This document shows, in pieces, positions 48,617-58,364 of a DNA stretch of 64,000 bases. The stretch lies in contig CP061031.1 of NCBI GenBank assembly GCA_014490595.1, forward strand, positions 1,302,001-1,366,000. Reading direction: 5' to 3'. The position numbers and the translations under genes were made by a program. Source of the stretch: Corynebacterium wankanglinii. GTDB taxonomy: Bacteria > Actinomycetota > Actinomycetes > Mycobacteriales > Mycobacteriaceae. The first letter of the stretch is position 1. Every line of letters begins with the position of its first letter. The notes under the pieces are model-generated. The model did not search any database. It was not told the DNA's origin and saw only the letters and a list, made by a program, of their open reading frames with translations.

Positions 48617-50341
48617 GTGACCATGCCTAACCGGCCGCACCGCGGCAGCAACGAGCCGCGAACCCGCGTCGCACGCCGCGCGAACGTCGCCAGCGAGCTG
48701 CCCAGGATGGGACGACCAGGGTCGCGCTCGACCCTGCTGCACGATCCAGCTAGCGCCGCGGCACCGGCCGCCCCGTCGAGCGTTGCGGTTCGCACCCGCG
48801 AACGCGGCCGCTTCACGGTGCTTCGCTGGCTCGGCGCGGTAGGCGCCTGCCTCATTGGTTTCGCTGGTATCGGTGGCGGAGCAGTGCCTGTGGTCGAAAA
48901 CCCATGGTTGGATTTCCCCTTCGGTGCCGCCATGGGCCGCATGATGCTCGCCTCCAACGCCTTAGTTCTTGTGGGCGTGGGTGTCTTGGTGGCGGCCTGG
49001 CTGGCCATGGCCCCGTTTGTCGGGGCCTCACCTGGCGCCGCACGCGGCGCACGGGTGACCAACCCGGAACTGATGCGAACGTTCATTGCCTGGGTGCTCC
49101 CCCTCATCGCCACGGCTCCACTGTTTACGCAAGATATCTATTCGTACCTGGCCAACGGCACCATTGTCCGCCAAGGCCTCGACCCGTACGCGTCGGGTCC
49201 TGTGGAGATCCTGGGAGTCGAGCACCACCTTGCCCGCTCGGTGCCGTTTATCTGGGCGCACTCCCCCAGCCCCTACGGGCCTGTGGCGCTCGGAACGGCA
49301 GCGGCCATCTCCGCTCTGACGGGTGACTCGATCTTCTGGGGTGTGATCGCCCACCGAGTTGTGTCGGTTGCCGGAATCCTTGCGGCGGCGTGGGGCGTGC
49401 TCGCGCTGGCGAAGCGGTGCGGGGTGGCGGGCCCTGCGGCCTTGTGGCTCGGAATCCTCAACCCCTTGACAGTGCTGCACATGGTCGGCGGCATCCACAA
49501 CGAGGCGATCATGATGGGGCTGCTTCTGGTGGGACTTGAGATGGGCTTGCGCGGCATCGACCGGCTCGAGGCAGAGCAGCCGTCAGGCTGGGGGCTTTTC
49601 GCCGCGTCCTCCGCGGTGATCAGCTGCGCAGGCATGGTCAAAGTGATCGGGTTTTTGGCCCTCGGGTTCACCGGCATGGCTCTCGCCCGCCACCTGCGCT
49701 TCCGCCGCCCCGCGGCGGCGAGCGGCCTCCGGGCCATTCTCACCGCGGCCGTACTCCAATCCGCGGTGTTGGCGGCCACGGCCCTCGCCATCTCTCTCGC
49801 ATCGGGTATCGGGCTTGGGTGGGTCACGGGCCAGGGTGGTGCCGCACAGATCCGAAGCTGGCTGTCCCTTACTACGGACATCGGAGTCGCTGGCGGGTTT
49901 TTGGGCATGCAATTGGGGCTCGGCGACCACACCGACGCCATGTTGAGCGTTACCCGGTGGGTTGGCCTCGCAGTAGCGGCCGCCTTTGCGGCCCGCATGC
50001 TCTGGGCCACGTACCGCGGCACAATCCATCCGGTCGGAGGGCTGGGGGTGTCTACTATCGTCTTGGTTATCCTCTTCCCCGTCGTTCACCCCTGGTATCC
50101 GCTTTGGGCAGTCCTGCCGCTGGCTGCCTGGGCGAACAGGTTCGCGTTCCGCGCGTCCGTCGCAGGATATTCCGCGCTGGTGAGCATTCTCGTCCTGCCC
50201 CGCGGCCTACGTCTCCAAGCTGCAGCAGTGGCCACGATCTACGGCACCGCAATCACCGGGTTTGCGTTACTCACCTGTGTTGGAGTTGTCGCGCTGCGGG
50301 CGGCGGCTCGGCGGAGGTCTACACTCATCTCTCATGAGTGA
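48617..50341 (+). CDS. mptB: Alpha-(1->6)-mannopyranosyltransferase MptB-like (GT-C)
   Basis: A 574-residue GT-C glycosyltransferase with more than ten membrane segments after a basic 70-residue N-terminal tail. The catalytic first periplasmic loop has the Asp in LFTQDIYSYLANGTIVRQGLDPYASGP. WAHSPSPYGPVALGTAAAISALTGD and NPLTVLHMVGGIHNEAIMMGLLLVGLEMGLRG are further family blocks. MptB extends the mannan core of lipomannan and lipoarabinomannan from polyprenyl-phosphomannose at the outer face of the membrane. Position divergent to sufR matches mycobacteria. The stop overlaps the ABC ATPase start by 8 bp. Confidence 0.9.
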   Translation: MTMPNRPHRGSNEPRTRVARRANVASELPRMGRPGSRSTLLHDPASAAAPAAPSSVAVRTRERGRFTVLRWLGAVGACLIGFAGIGGGAVPVVENPWLDFPFGAAMGRMMLASNALVLVGVGVLVAAWLAMAPFVGASPGAARGARVTNPELMRTFIAWVLPLIATAPLFTQDIYSYLANGTIVRQGLDPYASGPVEILGVEHHLARSVPFIWAHSPSPYGPVALGTAAAISALTGDSIFWGVIAHRVVSVAGILAAAWGVLALAKRCGVAGPAALWLGILNPLTVLHMVGGIHNEAIMMGLLLVGLEMGLRGIDRLEAEQPSGWGLFAASSAVISCAGMVKVIGFLALGFTGMALARHLRFRRPAAASGLRAILTAAVLQSAVLAATALAISLASGIGLGWVTGQGGAAQIRSWLSLTTDIGVAGGFLGMQLGLGDHTDAMLSVTRWVGLAVAAAFAARMLWATYRGTIHPVGGLGVSTIVLVILFPVVHPWYPLWAVLPLAAWANRFAFRASVAGYSALVSILVLPRGLRLQAAAVATIYGTAITGFALLTCVGVVALRAAARRRSTLISHE

Positions 50342-51260
50342 TCACGCGCTGGTCGTCGACAACGTAGTCAAGCGTTTCGGCGAGAAAAAGGCGGTTGACG
50401 GGCTCACCTTCTCAGCACGACGCGGCCAGCTGCTAGCGCTGCTTGGCCCCAACGGCGCCGGTAAAACCACCACTATTGAGATGTGCGAGGGCTTCACTTC
50501 GCCCACGTCGGGTTCGATCCGAGTCCTCGGAATCGACCCCGTCGCACACCCGCAGAAGGTCCGCGACCGCATCGGAATCATGCTGCAGGGAGGCGGCGCT
50601 TACGCCAGCGTGTCTGTGCAGGAAATGCTGCGCTTGGCGGCCGGCTACAACGCCCACCCGCACGACCCACAGTGGCTCATGGAATTGCTCGGGCTACAAG
50701 GTGTCGCCAACACCAGCTACCGCAGGCTCTCCGGCGGCCAGCAACAGCGCCTGTCGCTCGCGCTCGCTATGATCGGCAGGCCCGAGTTGATCTTCTTGGA
50801 CGAGCCGACAGCGGGCCTGGACGCTCAATCGCGTATCGCGGTGTGGGACGTCATTTCGGCTATGAAGCGAGACGGCGTGACTGTCCTGCTCACCACCCAC
50901 CTGATGGATGAAGCGGAGGCCCTCGCCGACGATGTGGTGATCATCGACCACGGCAGGGTGGTCGCCCAGGGGTCCCCCGCCGAGCTCACCAGCCACGAAG
51001 AATTCCCGGTGTTGTCGGTGCAGACCGCGGAGGCGCTGGATATCCGCCCGCTTAACGACGAGCTAGCGCCCGCCAACCTCAGCGTTGAAGAGGTCCGGCC
51101 TCGGGATTACCGGATCAAGGGGACCGGCTCGCCGGATGTCGTGGAGACGCTGGCTCGCGAGGCCGCGAGGCAACAGGTGCTCATCCGCGAGCTGAGCGTG
51201 TCCCACCGAAACCTCGAGGACGTGTTTTTGGAACTGACCGGAAGGGAGCTGAGAAGCTGA
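50334..51260 (+). CDS. ABC transporter ATP-binding protein
   Basis: A 308-residue ATPase with one cassette: Walker A LLGPNGAGKTTTIEMCEGF, Q-loop GIMLQGGGAYASVSVQEML, signature LSGGQQQRLSLA, Walker B LIFLDEPTAGLDAQSR and the H-loop LLTTHLMDEAEAL. The C-terminal 80 residues are an accessory domain typical of DrrA-type exporters. It pairs with the permease that starts one base before its stop codon ends. The cargo is unknown; the neighbours mptB and ctaA suggest an envelope or cytochrome-related role but do not prove it. Confidence 0.9.
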   Translation: MSDHALVVDNVVKRFGEKKAVDGLTFSARRGQLLALLGPNGAGKTTTIEMCEGFTSPTSGSIRVLGIDPVAHPQKVRDRIGIMLQGGGAYASVSVQEMLRLAAGYNAHPHDPQWLMELLGLQGVANTSYRRLSGGQQQRLSLALAMIGRPELIFLDEPTAGLDAQSRIAVWDVISAMKRDGVTVLLTTHLMDEAEALADDVVIIDHGRVVAQGSPAELTSHEEFPVLSVQTAEALDIRPLNDELAPANLSVEEVRPRDYRIKGTGSPDVVETLAREAARQQVLIRELSVSHRNLEDVFLELTGRELRS

Positions 51261-52030
51261 TGGAGACCGCCAAGCTCACACCAGGGGTGTTCGCCCCGGC
51301 ACCGCAGCGGGCATCGTTTGCGTCGATGGTGGCAGCCCAAGGCAGGATCGAGGCGAAGTTGATGCTGCGCCACGGCGAACAGCTCTTGGTCAACGTGATC
51401 ATCCCGGCCGCGATCTTGCTCGCAGCGCACTTTGCCCCAATCCTGGGTGACAACACGAACTTCGACGTCCTCGTGCCCATGGTGTTCGCCGTCGCCGCCA
51501 CCGGCGCGGGCTTTACCGGCCAGGCGATCGCCGTGGCTTTCGACCGGCGTTACGGCGCTTTGAAACGTACCGGCGCCTCGGGAGTGCCGGCATGGACAAT
51601 TATCGCCGGCAAGATTCTGGGGGTCCTCGCCACCGTACTGGTGCAGATCGTGGTGTTGGGCGCTATCGCCTTCGCCCTAGGGTGGCGCGTCTCCGTCGCC
51701 GGTGCACTGTTCGGTTTGGTCACCCTGCTGTTCGGGGTGGCGACGTTCACCGCAATGGGTTTGCTCATGGGCGGCACCCTGAGCTCGGAGATGGTGCTCG
51801 CGCTGGCGAATCTGATTTGGTTGGTGCTCATGGGCATCCTCGGTTGGGTGGGATACGCCGGCGACATTGCTCATGCTGGTTGGTGGAACGCAGTGCCGAC
51901 GGTGGCGCTCGCCGGCGCGCTGGTGCACGCCTTGGAGCTGTCTGTGAACTGGCTTGCCTGGGCCGCACTCGCCGCGTGGGGGGTGGCCGCGATGACCGCG
52001 GCCGTGCGCCTGTTCCGCTTTGACGGCTAG
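51260..52030 (+). CDS. ABC transporter permease (ABC-2 type)
   Basis: A 256-residue ABC-2 permease with six membrane segments, for example LLVNVIIPAAILLAAHFAPIL, DVLVPMVFAVAATGAGFTGQAIAVAF and VLALANLIWLVLMGILGWVGYAG. The cytoplasmic helix FDRRYGALKRTGASGVP is typical of DrrB-like exporters. Translation is coupled to the ATPase by the TGATG overlap at 51258-51262. A homologous pair sits between mptB and ctaA in mycobacteria (Rv1457c/Rv1458c). Confidence 0.9.
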   Translation: METAKLTPGVFAPAPQRASFASMVAAQGRIEAKLMLRHGEQLLVNVIIPAAILLAAHFAPILGDNTNFDVLVPMVFAVAATGAGFTGQAIAVAFDRRYGALKRTGASGVPAWTIIAGKILGVLATVLVQIVVLGAIAFALGWRVSVAGALFGLVTLLFGVATFTAMGLLMGGTLSSEMVLALANLIWLVLMGILGWVGYAGDIAHAGWWNAVPTVALAGALVHALELSVNWLAWAALAAWGVAAMTAAVRLFRFDG

Positions 52031-52078
52031 GCGCGTTACACTCAGCCCGATCAACATCGTCCGAAAGTTGGAGAAACC

Positions 52079-53028
52079 GTGACCGCAACCACAGCTGAGA
52101 CCCGCTCACAGTCCTGGAGGGAGGCGTGGCGTGACCCGTCTCTGAAACTGCAGCGCACCCTCGCACTGGTGCTGTTGCTGTGCCAGGGCGGTATTACCGT
52201 CACCGGCTCGTTGGTGCGCGTGACCGGCTCAGGCCTCGGCTGCGACACATGGCCGCTCTGCCACGAGGGCTCGCTCGTGCCGGTTGCGGGAGCCGCGCCG
52301 TGGATTCACCAGGCCATCGAGTTCGGCAACCGCCTTCTCGCCTTCGTGGTCGCGCGGCCGCCGCGCTCGTGCTCTTTGCCGTGGTCCGCGCCGGGCGCCG
52401 CAAGGACATCAAGACGCTGGCCTGGATCTCCCTGATCGGTGTGGTCGTGCAGGCCGTCATCGGCGGCATCTCCGTGCGGCTGGACCTGCGCTGGTGGTCC
52501 GTGGCGGTGCACTTCCTGCCGTCGATGGTGCTCGTGTTCGTCGCCGCGATGCTTTACATGCGCATCGCCGAGCCCGACAACGAAGCCCCCACCCGCCGCT
52601 ACCCCAGTTCCGCGCAGACGTGGACGCTGATCGCCGCCGCGGCGCTGTGCATCGTGCTCGTCACCGGCACTATGGTCACCGGCTCCGGCCCGCACTCCGG
52701 CGACGCGGTCGCTGGCATGGAAGGACGTTTGGAGCTAGACACTCGGGTGCTCGCGTACGTGCACGCGGCGTGCATGTACGTCTACCTCATCGCCACCATC
52801 ATCACCACGGTTCTGCTGCGCAACTCCGGCGCCCCCGAGGATGCGAAACGCACCTCCTACGTGCTCATCGCCCTTATTTTGGTGCAGTGGGCTATCGGCG
52901 TGATTCAGTTCCGTATGGGCGTTCCGCGCTGGACAATCCCGGCCCACATCGCGATGTCGTCGACTGTAGTTGCGTTCAGCGCGTTTCTTTTCGCGCACGG
53001 GAAGCGCAGGTTGCCTACGCTCGTGTGA
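52079..53028 (+). pseudogene. ctaA: Heme A synthase CtaA, frameshifted
   Basis: CtaA oxidises heme O to heme A for the aa3 cytochrome oxidase. The first part from GTG 52079 (GGAG upstream) has LVLLLCQGGITVTGSLVRVTGSGLGCDTWPLCHEG with the extracytoplasmic Cys pair, and APWIHQAIEFGNRLLAFVV with a heme His. The frame breaks near 52350-52360, in a run of CG repeats. The other frame continues AAALVLFAVVRAGRRKDIKTLAWISLIGVVVQAVIGGISVRLDLRWW to the stop at 53028, including VHFLPSMV with another heme His. Either one added base or loss of one CG restores about 316 residues. Loss of an essential oxidase step is unlikely, so an error is suspected. Confidence 0.85.
53016..53021 (+). promoter_or_regulatory. 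-10 box of the quinone oxidoreductase gene (leaderless)
   Basis: TACGCT, 8 nt before ATG 53030, within the end of ctaA. Confidence 0.45.
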
Positions 53029-53029
53029 C

Positions 53030-53986
53030 ATGAAAGCAATCGTTGTCACATCCCACGGTGGCCCGGAAGTCCTCGAGTACAAGGACGTCGAGCCGCCAAC
53101 GCCATCTGAAGGGCAGCTGCTTGTCGACGTCAGCTACGCCGGCATCAACTACATCGACACCTACTTCCGCTCCGGCACCTACCCCTCAGATCCCCCGTAC
53201 ATCCCGGGCACCGAGGGGTGCGGCCGCGTGGTGAGCGATCCACTGGGCGAGATCGCGCCCGGCACCCTGGTGGCCTGGCACGAAGCGCCCGGTTCCTACG
53301 CTGAACAGGTCGCGGTGGACCGCAACCGCCTCGTCGCAGTACCGGAGGGTGTGGCACCCGAGGTGGCGGCCTCCATGTTGCTTCAGGGCATGACCTCGCA
53401 CTACTTGCTCCACGGTGTGCGCGAGACGCAACCCGGCGACACGATGGTAGTCACCGCCGGCGCCGGCGGCGTGGGGCTCATTCTCACCCAGATGGCCGCC
53501 GCCGAGGAGGCGACCGTGTACTCGGTGGTCTCTACCGACGAAAAGGAACAGCTCGCTTACGAGGCGGGCGCGACAAAGGTGTTCCGCTACGGCGACGACC
53601 TCGCCGACCGGATCAAGGAGGCCAACGGCGGCGGCGTGGACGTGGTCTACGACGGTGTGGGCCAAGACACCTTCGAGATGTGCCTGAACGTCACCCGCCC
53701 CCGTGGCCTGGTGTGCTCGTTCGGCTCCGCCTCGGGCGATGTCGAGCCGTTCAAGATCCAAGAACTCAACGCCCACGGGGCGCTCTTCCTCACCCGACCT
53801 TCCCTGAAGCATTACGTCGCCACCGACGACGAGTTCCTCATGCGCGCCCAGGCCGTTGCACGCGCCGTGGAGGACGGCACGGTGAAGATCCGCGTGCACC
53901 CGCCCTACGAGTTGAAAAACGCCCGCCAGGCCCACGAGGACCTGCAGGCGCGCAGGACAACCGGCTCGGTGGTGCTGAAGGTTTAA
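53030..53986 (+). CDS. qor: NADPH:quinone oxidoreductase (zeta-crystallin-type MDR)
   Basis: A 318-residue medium-chain dehydrogenase/reductase without the catalytic zinc ligands. N-terminal [23 protein letters not shown] and [15 protein letters not shown] are typical of QOR. The NADPH Rossmann motif is [17 protein letters not shown] at about residues 140-156, with the downstream [13 protein letters not shown]. It reduces quinones or enones with NADPH. Position between ctaA and ctaB matches mycobacteria (Rv1454c). It ends in TTAA shared with the convergent ctaB stop. Confidence 0.92.
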   Translation: MKAIVVTSHGGPEVLEYKDVEPPTPSEGQLLVDVSYAGINYIDTYFRSGTYPSDPPYIPGTEGCGRVVSDPLGEIAPGTLVAWHEAPGSYAEQVAVDRNRLVAVPEGVAPEVAASMLLQGMTSHYLLHGVRETQPGDTMVVTAGAGGVGLILTQMAAAEEATVYSVVSTDEKEQLAYEAGATKVFRYGDDLADRIKEANGGGVDVVYDGVGQDTFEMCLNVTRPRGLVCSFGSASGDVEPFKIQELNAHGALFLTRPSLKHYVATDDEFLMRAQAVARAVEDGTVKIRVHPPYELKNARQAHEDLQARRTTGSVVLKV

Positions 53987-54923
53987 AACAGCATCTCGCC
54001 TATGGTTTGCCACCCCAGCACCGCGTCGAAGGAGAGACCGAGAAACAGTGCCGCCAGGTAGTTGTTTGAGAGGATGAACAGCTTCAACGGTTTGACGTTC
54101 TCCCCGCGGGCGATTCCCTGGTGCAGCTTGGTCGCCATGACCAAAAACGCTGCGCCAGACAGTACCGCAACCACCAGGTAGATCCAGGAGGCCGCGGGCA
54201 CGAGCAACAGCGACACTACGACGGTGAGCCAGGAGTAGATCACGATCTGCCGGCTGGTTTCTTCCGCCGATGCGACTACCGGCAGCATCGGCACGTTGGC
54301 ACGCGCGTAGTCATCCTTGTATTTCATGGCCAGAGCCCAGGTATGCGGCGGGGTCCAGAAGAAGATGATCATGAACATCACCACGGCCTGCCACCAGTTG
54401 TCGGCGGAGCCGTCGGTGACGTTGTCACGGATCACGGCCCAGCCGACCAGCACCGGCATGCAGCCGGCTGCCCCCCCCAGATCACGTTTTGCCAGGTGCG
54501 GCGCTTCAGCCACTTTGTGTAGATGAAGATGTAGAAGAAGTTGGTCAGCAAGATGAACAACGCGGCAAGCCACGAATTGCACAGCACGCCTAGCCACAGC
54601 ACCGACAGCACGAGCATGACCCAGGCAAACACCGCCGCCTTCTGTTTGGTCACGGTGTGGCGGACCAGCGGCCGCGCTCGGGTGCGCCCCATCTTCTGGT
54701 CGATGTCGTAGTCAGCGACCATGTTGAACGTGTTCGCCGCCGCGGCGCCCATCCAGCCGCCGAGCAGCGTGCCCAGCACGAGCCAGAGGTGCACCTCGCC
54801 GCGGTGAGCCTGCAACATAGCGGGTATCGCGGCCACCAAGAGAAGTTCAATGACCCTCGGCTTCGTCAATGCGAAATACGCCTTGATGGTCTCCAACAAC
54901 TCTCTCCTTTTATGTGCGGCCAT
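53983..54923 (-). pseudogene. ctaB: Protoheme IX farnesyltransferase CtaB, frameshifted
   Basis: CtaB makes heme O from protoheme and farnesyl diphosphate. From ATG 54923 ([37 protein letters not shown]) it has the prenyl-diphosphate motif [23 protein letters not shown] and [25 protein letters not shown]. The frame is then lost. The other frame continues [21 protein letters not shown] and [30 protein letters not shown], the second motif, to 53983. The site is a run of eight C (54471-54478); nine would restore about 313 residues. A long homopolymer makes a sequence error or slippage very plausible. A TATGAT box lies 11 nt before the start. Confidence 0.87.
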
Positions 54924-55056
54924 ATGCGCGGGCAATCATACCTTCGGACGATGGTAGCGCCTTCTACCACGCGGGAACGAATCGAGTCAGGGCGATCTCC
55001 CGGAGGCGTCGATAAGCGATATGCTTTTGTGCGACCTTAAAGAAAGCGAGGACGAC

Positions 55057-57228
55057 ATGACGCTGCCCCCCGAACTGCAGGCTATGACCGTGCGCAACTA
55101 CCCCGAGGATTGGACCGACACCGACACCCGCGCTGTGGATACCGCCCGGGTACTCGCGGCCGATGCGGTGGAGCACTGCGGCTCCGGCCACCCCGGCACC
55201 GCCATGAGCCTGGCGCCCCTGGCTTACACCCTGTTCCAGCGCGTGATGGACGTGGACCCGGCCGATAAGGACTGGGTGGGCCGCGACCGCTTCGTCCTGT
55301 CCAACGGACACTCCTCGCTCACGCAGTACGTGCAGCTCTACCTCGGCGGCTTCGGGCTTGAACTGCAGGACTTGAAGGACCTGCGCACCTGGGGCTCGAA
55401 GACCCCGGGCCACCCGGAGTACAACCACACCGACCACATTGAGATCACCACCGGTCCGCTCGGCCAGGGCCTCGCCTCGGCGGTGGGCATGGCGATGGCG
55501 GCTCGCCGGGAGCGCGGCCTGTTCGACCCCGATGCCCCCGCCGGCGAGTCCCCCTTCGACCACTACATCTACGTCGTCGCCGGAGACGGCTGCTTGCAGG
55601 AGGGCGTGACCTCCGAGGCGTCGTCGCTTGCTGGGACCCAGCAGCTGGGCAACCTCATTCTGTTCTGGGACGACAACCGCATCTCCATCGAGGACGACAC
55701 CCAGATCGCGTTCACCGAGGATGTGCTCAAGCGTTACGACGCCTACGGGTGGCAGACCCTCACCGTGGAATCCGGCGAAGATGTCGCCGCCATTGAGGCA
55801 GCAGTGGCCGAGGCGAAGGCCGAGACCGCAAAGCCGACGATCATCCGCGTCAAGACCGTCATCGGCTACCCGGCACCGAACCTCATGAACACCGGCGCGG
55901 TCCACGGCGCGGCGCTGGGCGCAGACGAGGTGGCCGCGGTCAAGGAGGGGCTTGGCTTCGACCCCGCCGTTATGTTCCCCGAGGAAGACGAGGTCATCGC
56001 CCACACCCGCTCCCTGCGCGAGCGCGCTGCCGCCAAGCGCGCGGCGTGGGACGAGAAGTTCGACGCGTGGGCGGCCGCGAACCCCGAGCGCAAGGCGCTG
56101 TTGGACCGATTGACGGCCCGCGAGCTGCCGGCCGACTGGAAGAAGGACTTCCCTACCTGGGAGCCCGACACGAAGGGCCTGGCTACCCGCAAGGCCTCCG
56201 AGGCGGCGATCCAGGCCGCAGCGGCTGCGCTGCCGGAGCTGTGGGGCGGCTCCGCCGACCTCGCCGGCTCCAACAACACCCTGATCAAGGGCGAGAAGTC
56301 TTTCGGCCCGCAGGCCATTTCCACCGAGATGTTCTCCGCGGACCCGTACGGGCGCAACCTCCACTTCGGCATCCGCGAGCACGCCATGGGCGCAGTGATG
56401 AACGGCATAGCCCTGCACGGCGGCACCCGCGTCTACGGTGGCACCTTCCTCATCTTCTCCGAGTACCTCTACCCCGCCATCCGCGTCGCGGCCCTGTCCG
56501 GCATCGACGGCTACTACGTGTTCACCCACGACTCCATCGGCCTCGGCGAGGACGGCCCCACCCACCAGCCGGTGGAAACCCTGGCCGCACTGCGCGCCAT
56601 CCCGGATGTCGCCGTGATCCGCCCGGCTGACGCGAACGAGACCTCCGCAGCCTGGATCGCCGCACTCGAGGCGAAGGAACAGCCGAAGGCCCTGGCGCTG
56701 TCGCGGCAGAACCTGCCGGTGCTCGAGGGCACCAAGGAGAAGGCGTTGGGCGGCGTGGCGCGCGGAGCCTACGTTCTCGTCGAGGAATCCGCAAACACCC
56801 CGGACGTGATCCTCATGGCCTCCGGCTCGGAGGTGCAGTACGCCGTCGAAGCCGCCAAGTTGCTCGAGGCGGACGGCACCGCCACCCGTGTGGTGTCCGT
56901 GCCGTCCATGGACTGGTTCATGGAACAGGACGACGCCTACATCGACTCCGTGCTGCCGCGCGACGTCAAGGCCCGCGTCTCCGTGGAGGCCGCGGCCTCG
57001 ATGCCTTGGTTCCGCTTCCTCGGTGAGTACGGCCGCGCTGTGTCCCTGGAGCACTTCGGCGCCTCCGCCCCGGGCGCGGAACTGTTCGAGCGCTTCGGCT
57101 TCACCACCGAAAACGTTGTGCGCACCGCGCGCGAGACCCTGGAATGCGTTCGGGAACAGCGCAGCGTGGCAACGAGCGTGCGCGTAGGCGATACTGAGGC
57201 CGAACCGACCCGCGGAGACGGGCGCTAA
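55057..57228 (+). CDS. tkt: Transketolase
   Basis: A 723-residue thiamine-diphosphate enzyme of the non-oxidative pentose phosphate pathway. The family blocks are VEHCGSGHPGTAMSLAPLAYTLF near the N-terminus, the ThDP motif YVVAGDGCLQEG to LILFWDDNRISIEDDTQIAF, and FTHDSIGLGEDGPTHQPVETLAALRAIP in the pyrimidine domain. The C-terminus carries about 20 extra hydrophilic residues beyond the usual end. ATG 55057 has a purine-rich leader (AAAGAAAGCGAGGACGAC). It opens the tkt-tal-zwf-opcA-pgl operon. Confidence 0.95.
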   Translation: MTLPPELQAMTVRNYPEDWTDTDTRAVDTARVLAADAVEHCGSGHPGTAMSLAPLAYTLFQRVMDVDPADKDWVGRDRFVLSNGHSSLTQYVQLYLGGFGLELQDLKDLRTWGSKTPGHPEYNHTDHIEITTGPLGQGLASAVGMAMAARRERGLFDPDAPAGESPFDHYIYVVAGDGCLQEGVTSEASSLAGTQQLGNLILFWDDNRISIEDDTQIAFTEDVLKRYDAYGWQTLTVESGEDVAAIEAAVAEAKAETAKPTIIRVKTVIGYPAPNLMNTGAVHGAALGADEVAAVKEGLGFDPAVMFPEEDEVIAHTRSLRERAAAKRAAWDEKFDAWAAANPERKALLDRLTARELPADWKKDFPTWEPDTKGLATRKASEAAIQAAAAALPELWGGSADLAGSNNTLIKGEKSFGPQAISTEMFSADPYGRNLHFGIREHAMGAVMNGIALHGGTRVYGGTFLIFSEYLYPAIRVAALSGIDGYYVFTHDSIGLGEDGPTHQPVETLAALRAIPDVAVIRPADANETSAAWIAALEAKEQPKALALSRQNLPVLEGTKEKALGGVARGAYVLVEESANTPDVILMASGSEVQYAVEAAKLLEADGTATRVVSVPSMDWFMEQDDAYIDSVLPRDVKARVSVEAAASMPWFRFLGEYGRAVSLEHFGASAPGAELFERFGFTTENVVRTARETLECVREQRSVATSVRVGDTEAEPTRGDGR

Positions 57229-57271
57229 ACCACTCGCCCAACACGGCGAATTCAGGAAAGGCAGAGACTGC

Positions 57272-58363
57272 ATGACTGCAATCGACGACCTCTACCAGGT
57301 AGGCACATCCACCTGGCTCGACGACCTGTCCCGCGAGCGCATCGCGACCGGCAACCTCGACGAGGTGAAGCAGGCGAAGTCCATTGTGGGCGTAACTACC
57401 AACCCCGCCATCTTCGCAGCGGCGATGGGTTCCGGCGCCCACTACGACGAGCAACTTGCAGAGCTGAAGCAGGCAGGCACCACCGCCGACGCCGCCGTAT
57501 ATGCGATGAGCGTCAAGGACGTCCAAGATGCGTGCGACCTTTTCCGCGACGTCTACGAGGCCACCGGCGGCAAGGATGGGCGGGTGTCCATCGAGGTCGA
57601 CCCGCGCTACGCGGCCGACGAGGCCAAGACCATTGCGCAGGCCCGCGAGCTGTGGCAGCTGGTGGACCGCGAAAACTTGATGATCAAGATTCCGGCGACG
57701 GACGAGTCCCTTCCCGCTGTCACCGCAGCGCTCGCCGAGGGCATTTCCGTCAACGTCACCCTGATCTTCTCTGTGGAGCGCTACAGGCAGGTCATCGGCG
57801 CGTACAAAGAGGGCATCCGGCAGGCCGCCGCCAACGGACGCGATGTGAGCACGATCCACTCCGTGGCGTCCTTCTTCGTCTCCCGCATGGACACCGAGGT
57901 GGACAAGCGGCTCGAAACCATCGGCACGGACGAGGCACTCGCTCTGCGCGGCAAAGCGGGCATCGCGAACGCGCGGTTGGCGTACGCGCTGTTTGCGTCG
58001 GAATTCGGCGAAGCTGCCGTCGACAAGCTTCCGGCAGACGCGAACGCGCAGCGCCCCCTGTGGGCGTCGACGGGCGTGAAGAACCCCGCGTACCCGGAGA
58101 CGATGTACGTCACCGAGCTCGCCGGCCCCAACACCGTCAACACCATGCCAGAGAAGACCCTGGACGCGGTGCTTCGCGACGGCGGCGTGCACGGCGACAC
58201 CCTCACCGGTACCGAGGCCGTATCACGCGAGGTGTTTGCATCGCTGCGGGAAGTGGGCATCGACCTCGATGACGTAGTTGCTGCACTAGAACGCGAGGGC
58301 GTGGAGAAATTCGTGGACGCGTGGCAAGAGTTGCTCGATTCCATGACTGCTAAGCTCGCCTGA
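57272..58363 (+). CDS. tal: Transaldolase
   Basis: A 363-residue transaldolase of the long actinobacterial type. VGVTTNPAIFAAAMG lies at the first strand; the Schiff-base lysine is in RENLMIKIPATDESLPAV; INVNVTLIFSVERY-like sequence (GISVNVTLIFSVERYRQV) and VASFFVSRMDTEVDKRL follow. It moves dihydroxyacetone units between sugar phosphates. AGGAAAGG lies before ATG 57272. zwf starts one base after its stop codon. Confidence 0.95.
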   Translation: MTAIDDLYQVGTSTWLDDLSRERIATGNLDEVKQAKSIVGVTTNPAIFAAAMGSGAHYDEQLAELKQAGTTADAAVYAMSVKDVQDACDLFRDVYEATGGKDGRVSIEVDPRYAADEAKTIAQARELWQLVDRENLMIKIPATDESLPAVTAALAEGISVNVTLIFSVERYRQVIGAYKEGIRQAAANGRDVSTIHSVASFFVSRMDTEVDKRLETIGTDEALALRGKAGIANARLAYALFASEFGEAAVDKLPADANAQRPLWASTGVKNPAYPETMYVTELAGPNTVNTMPEKTLDAVLRDGGVHGDTLTGTEAVSREVFASLREVGIDLDDVVAALEREGVEKFVDAWQELLDSMTAKLA

Positions 58364-58364
58364 C

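Noticed and set aside
54964-57273. 769-codon open frame opposite tkt
   Set aside because: Shadow of transketolase; composition is dominated by V, G, R and A with no motif.
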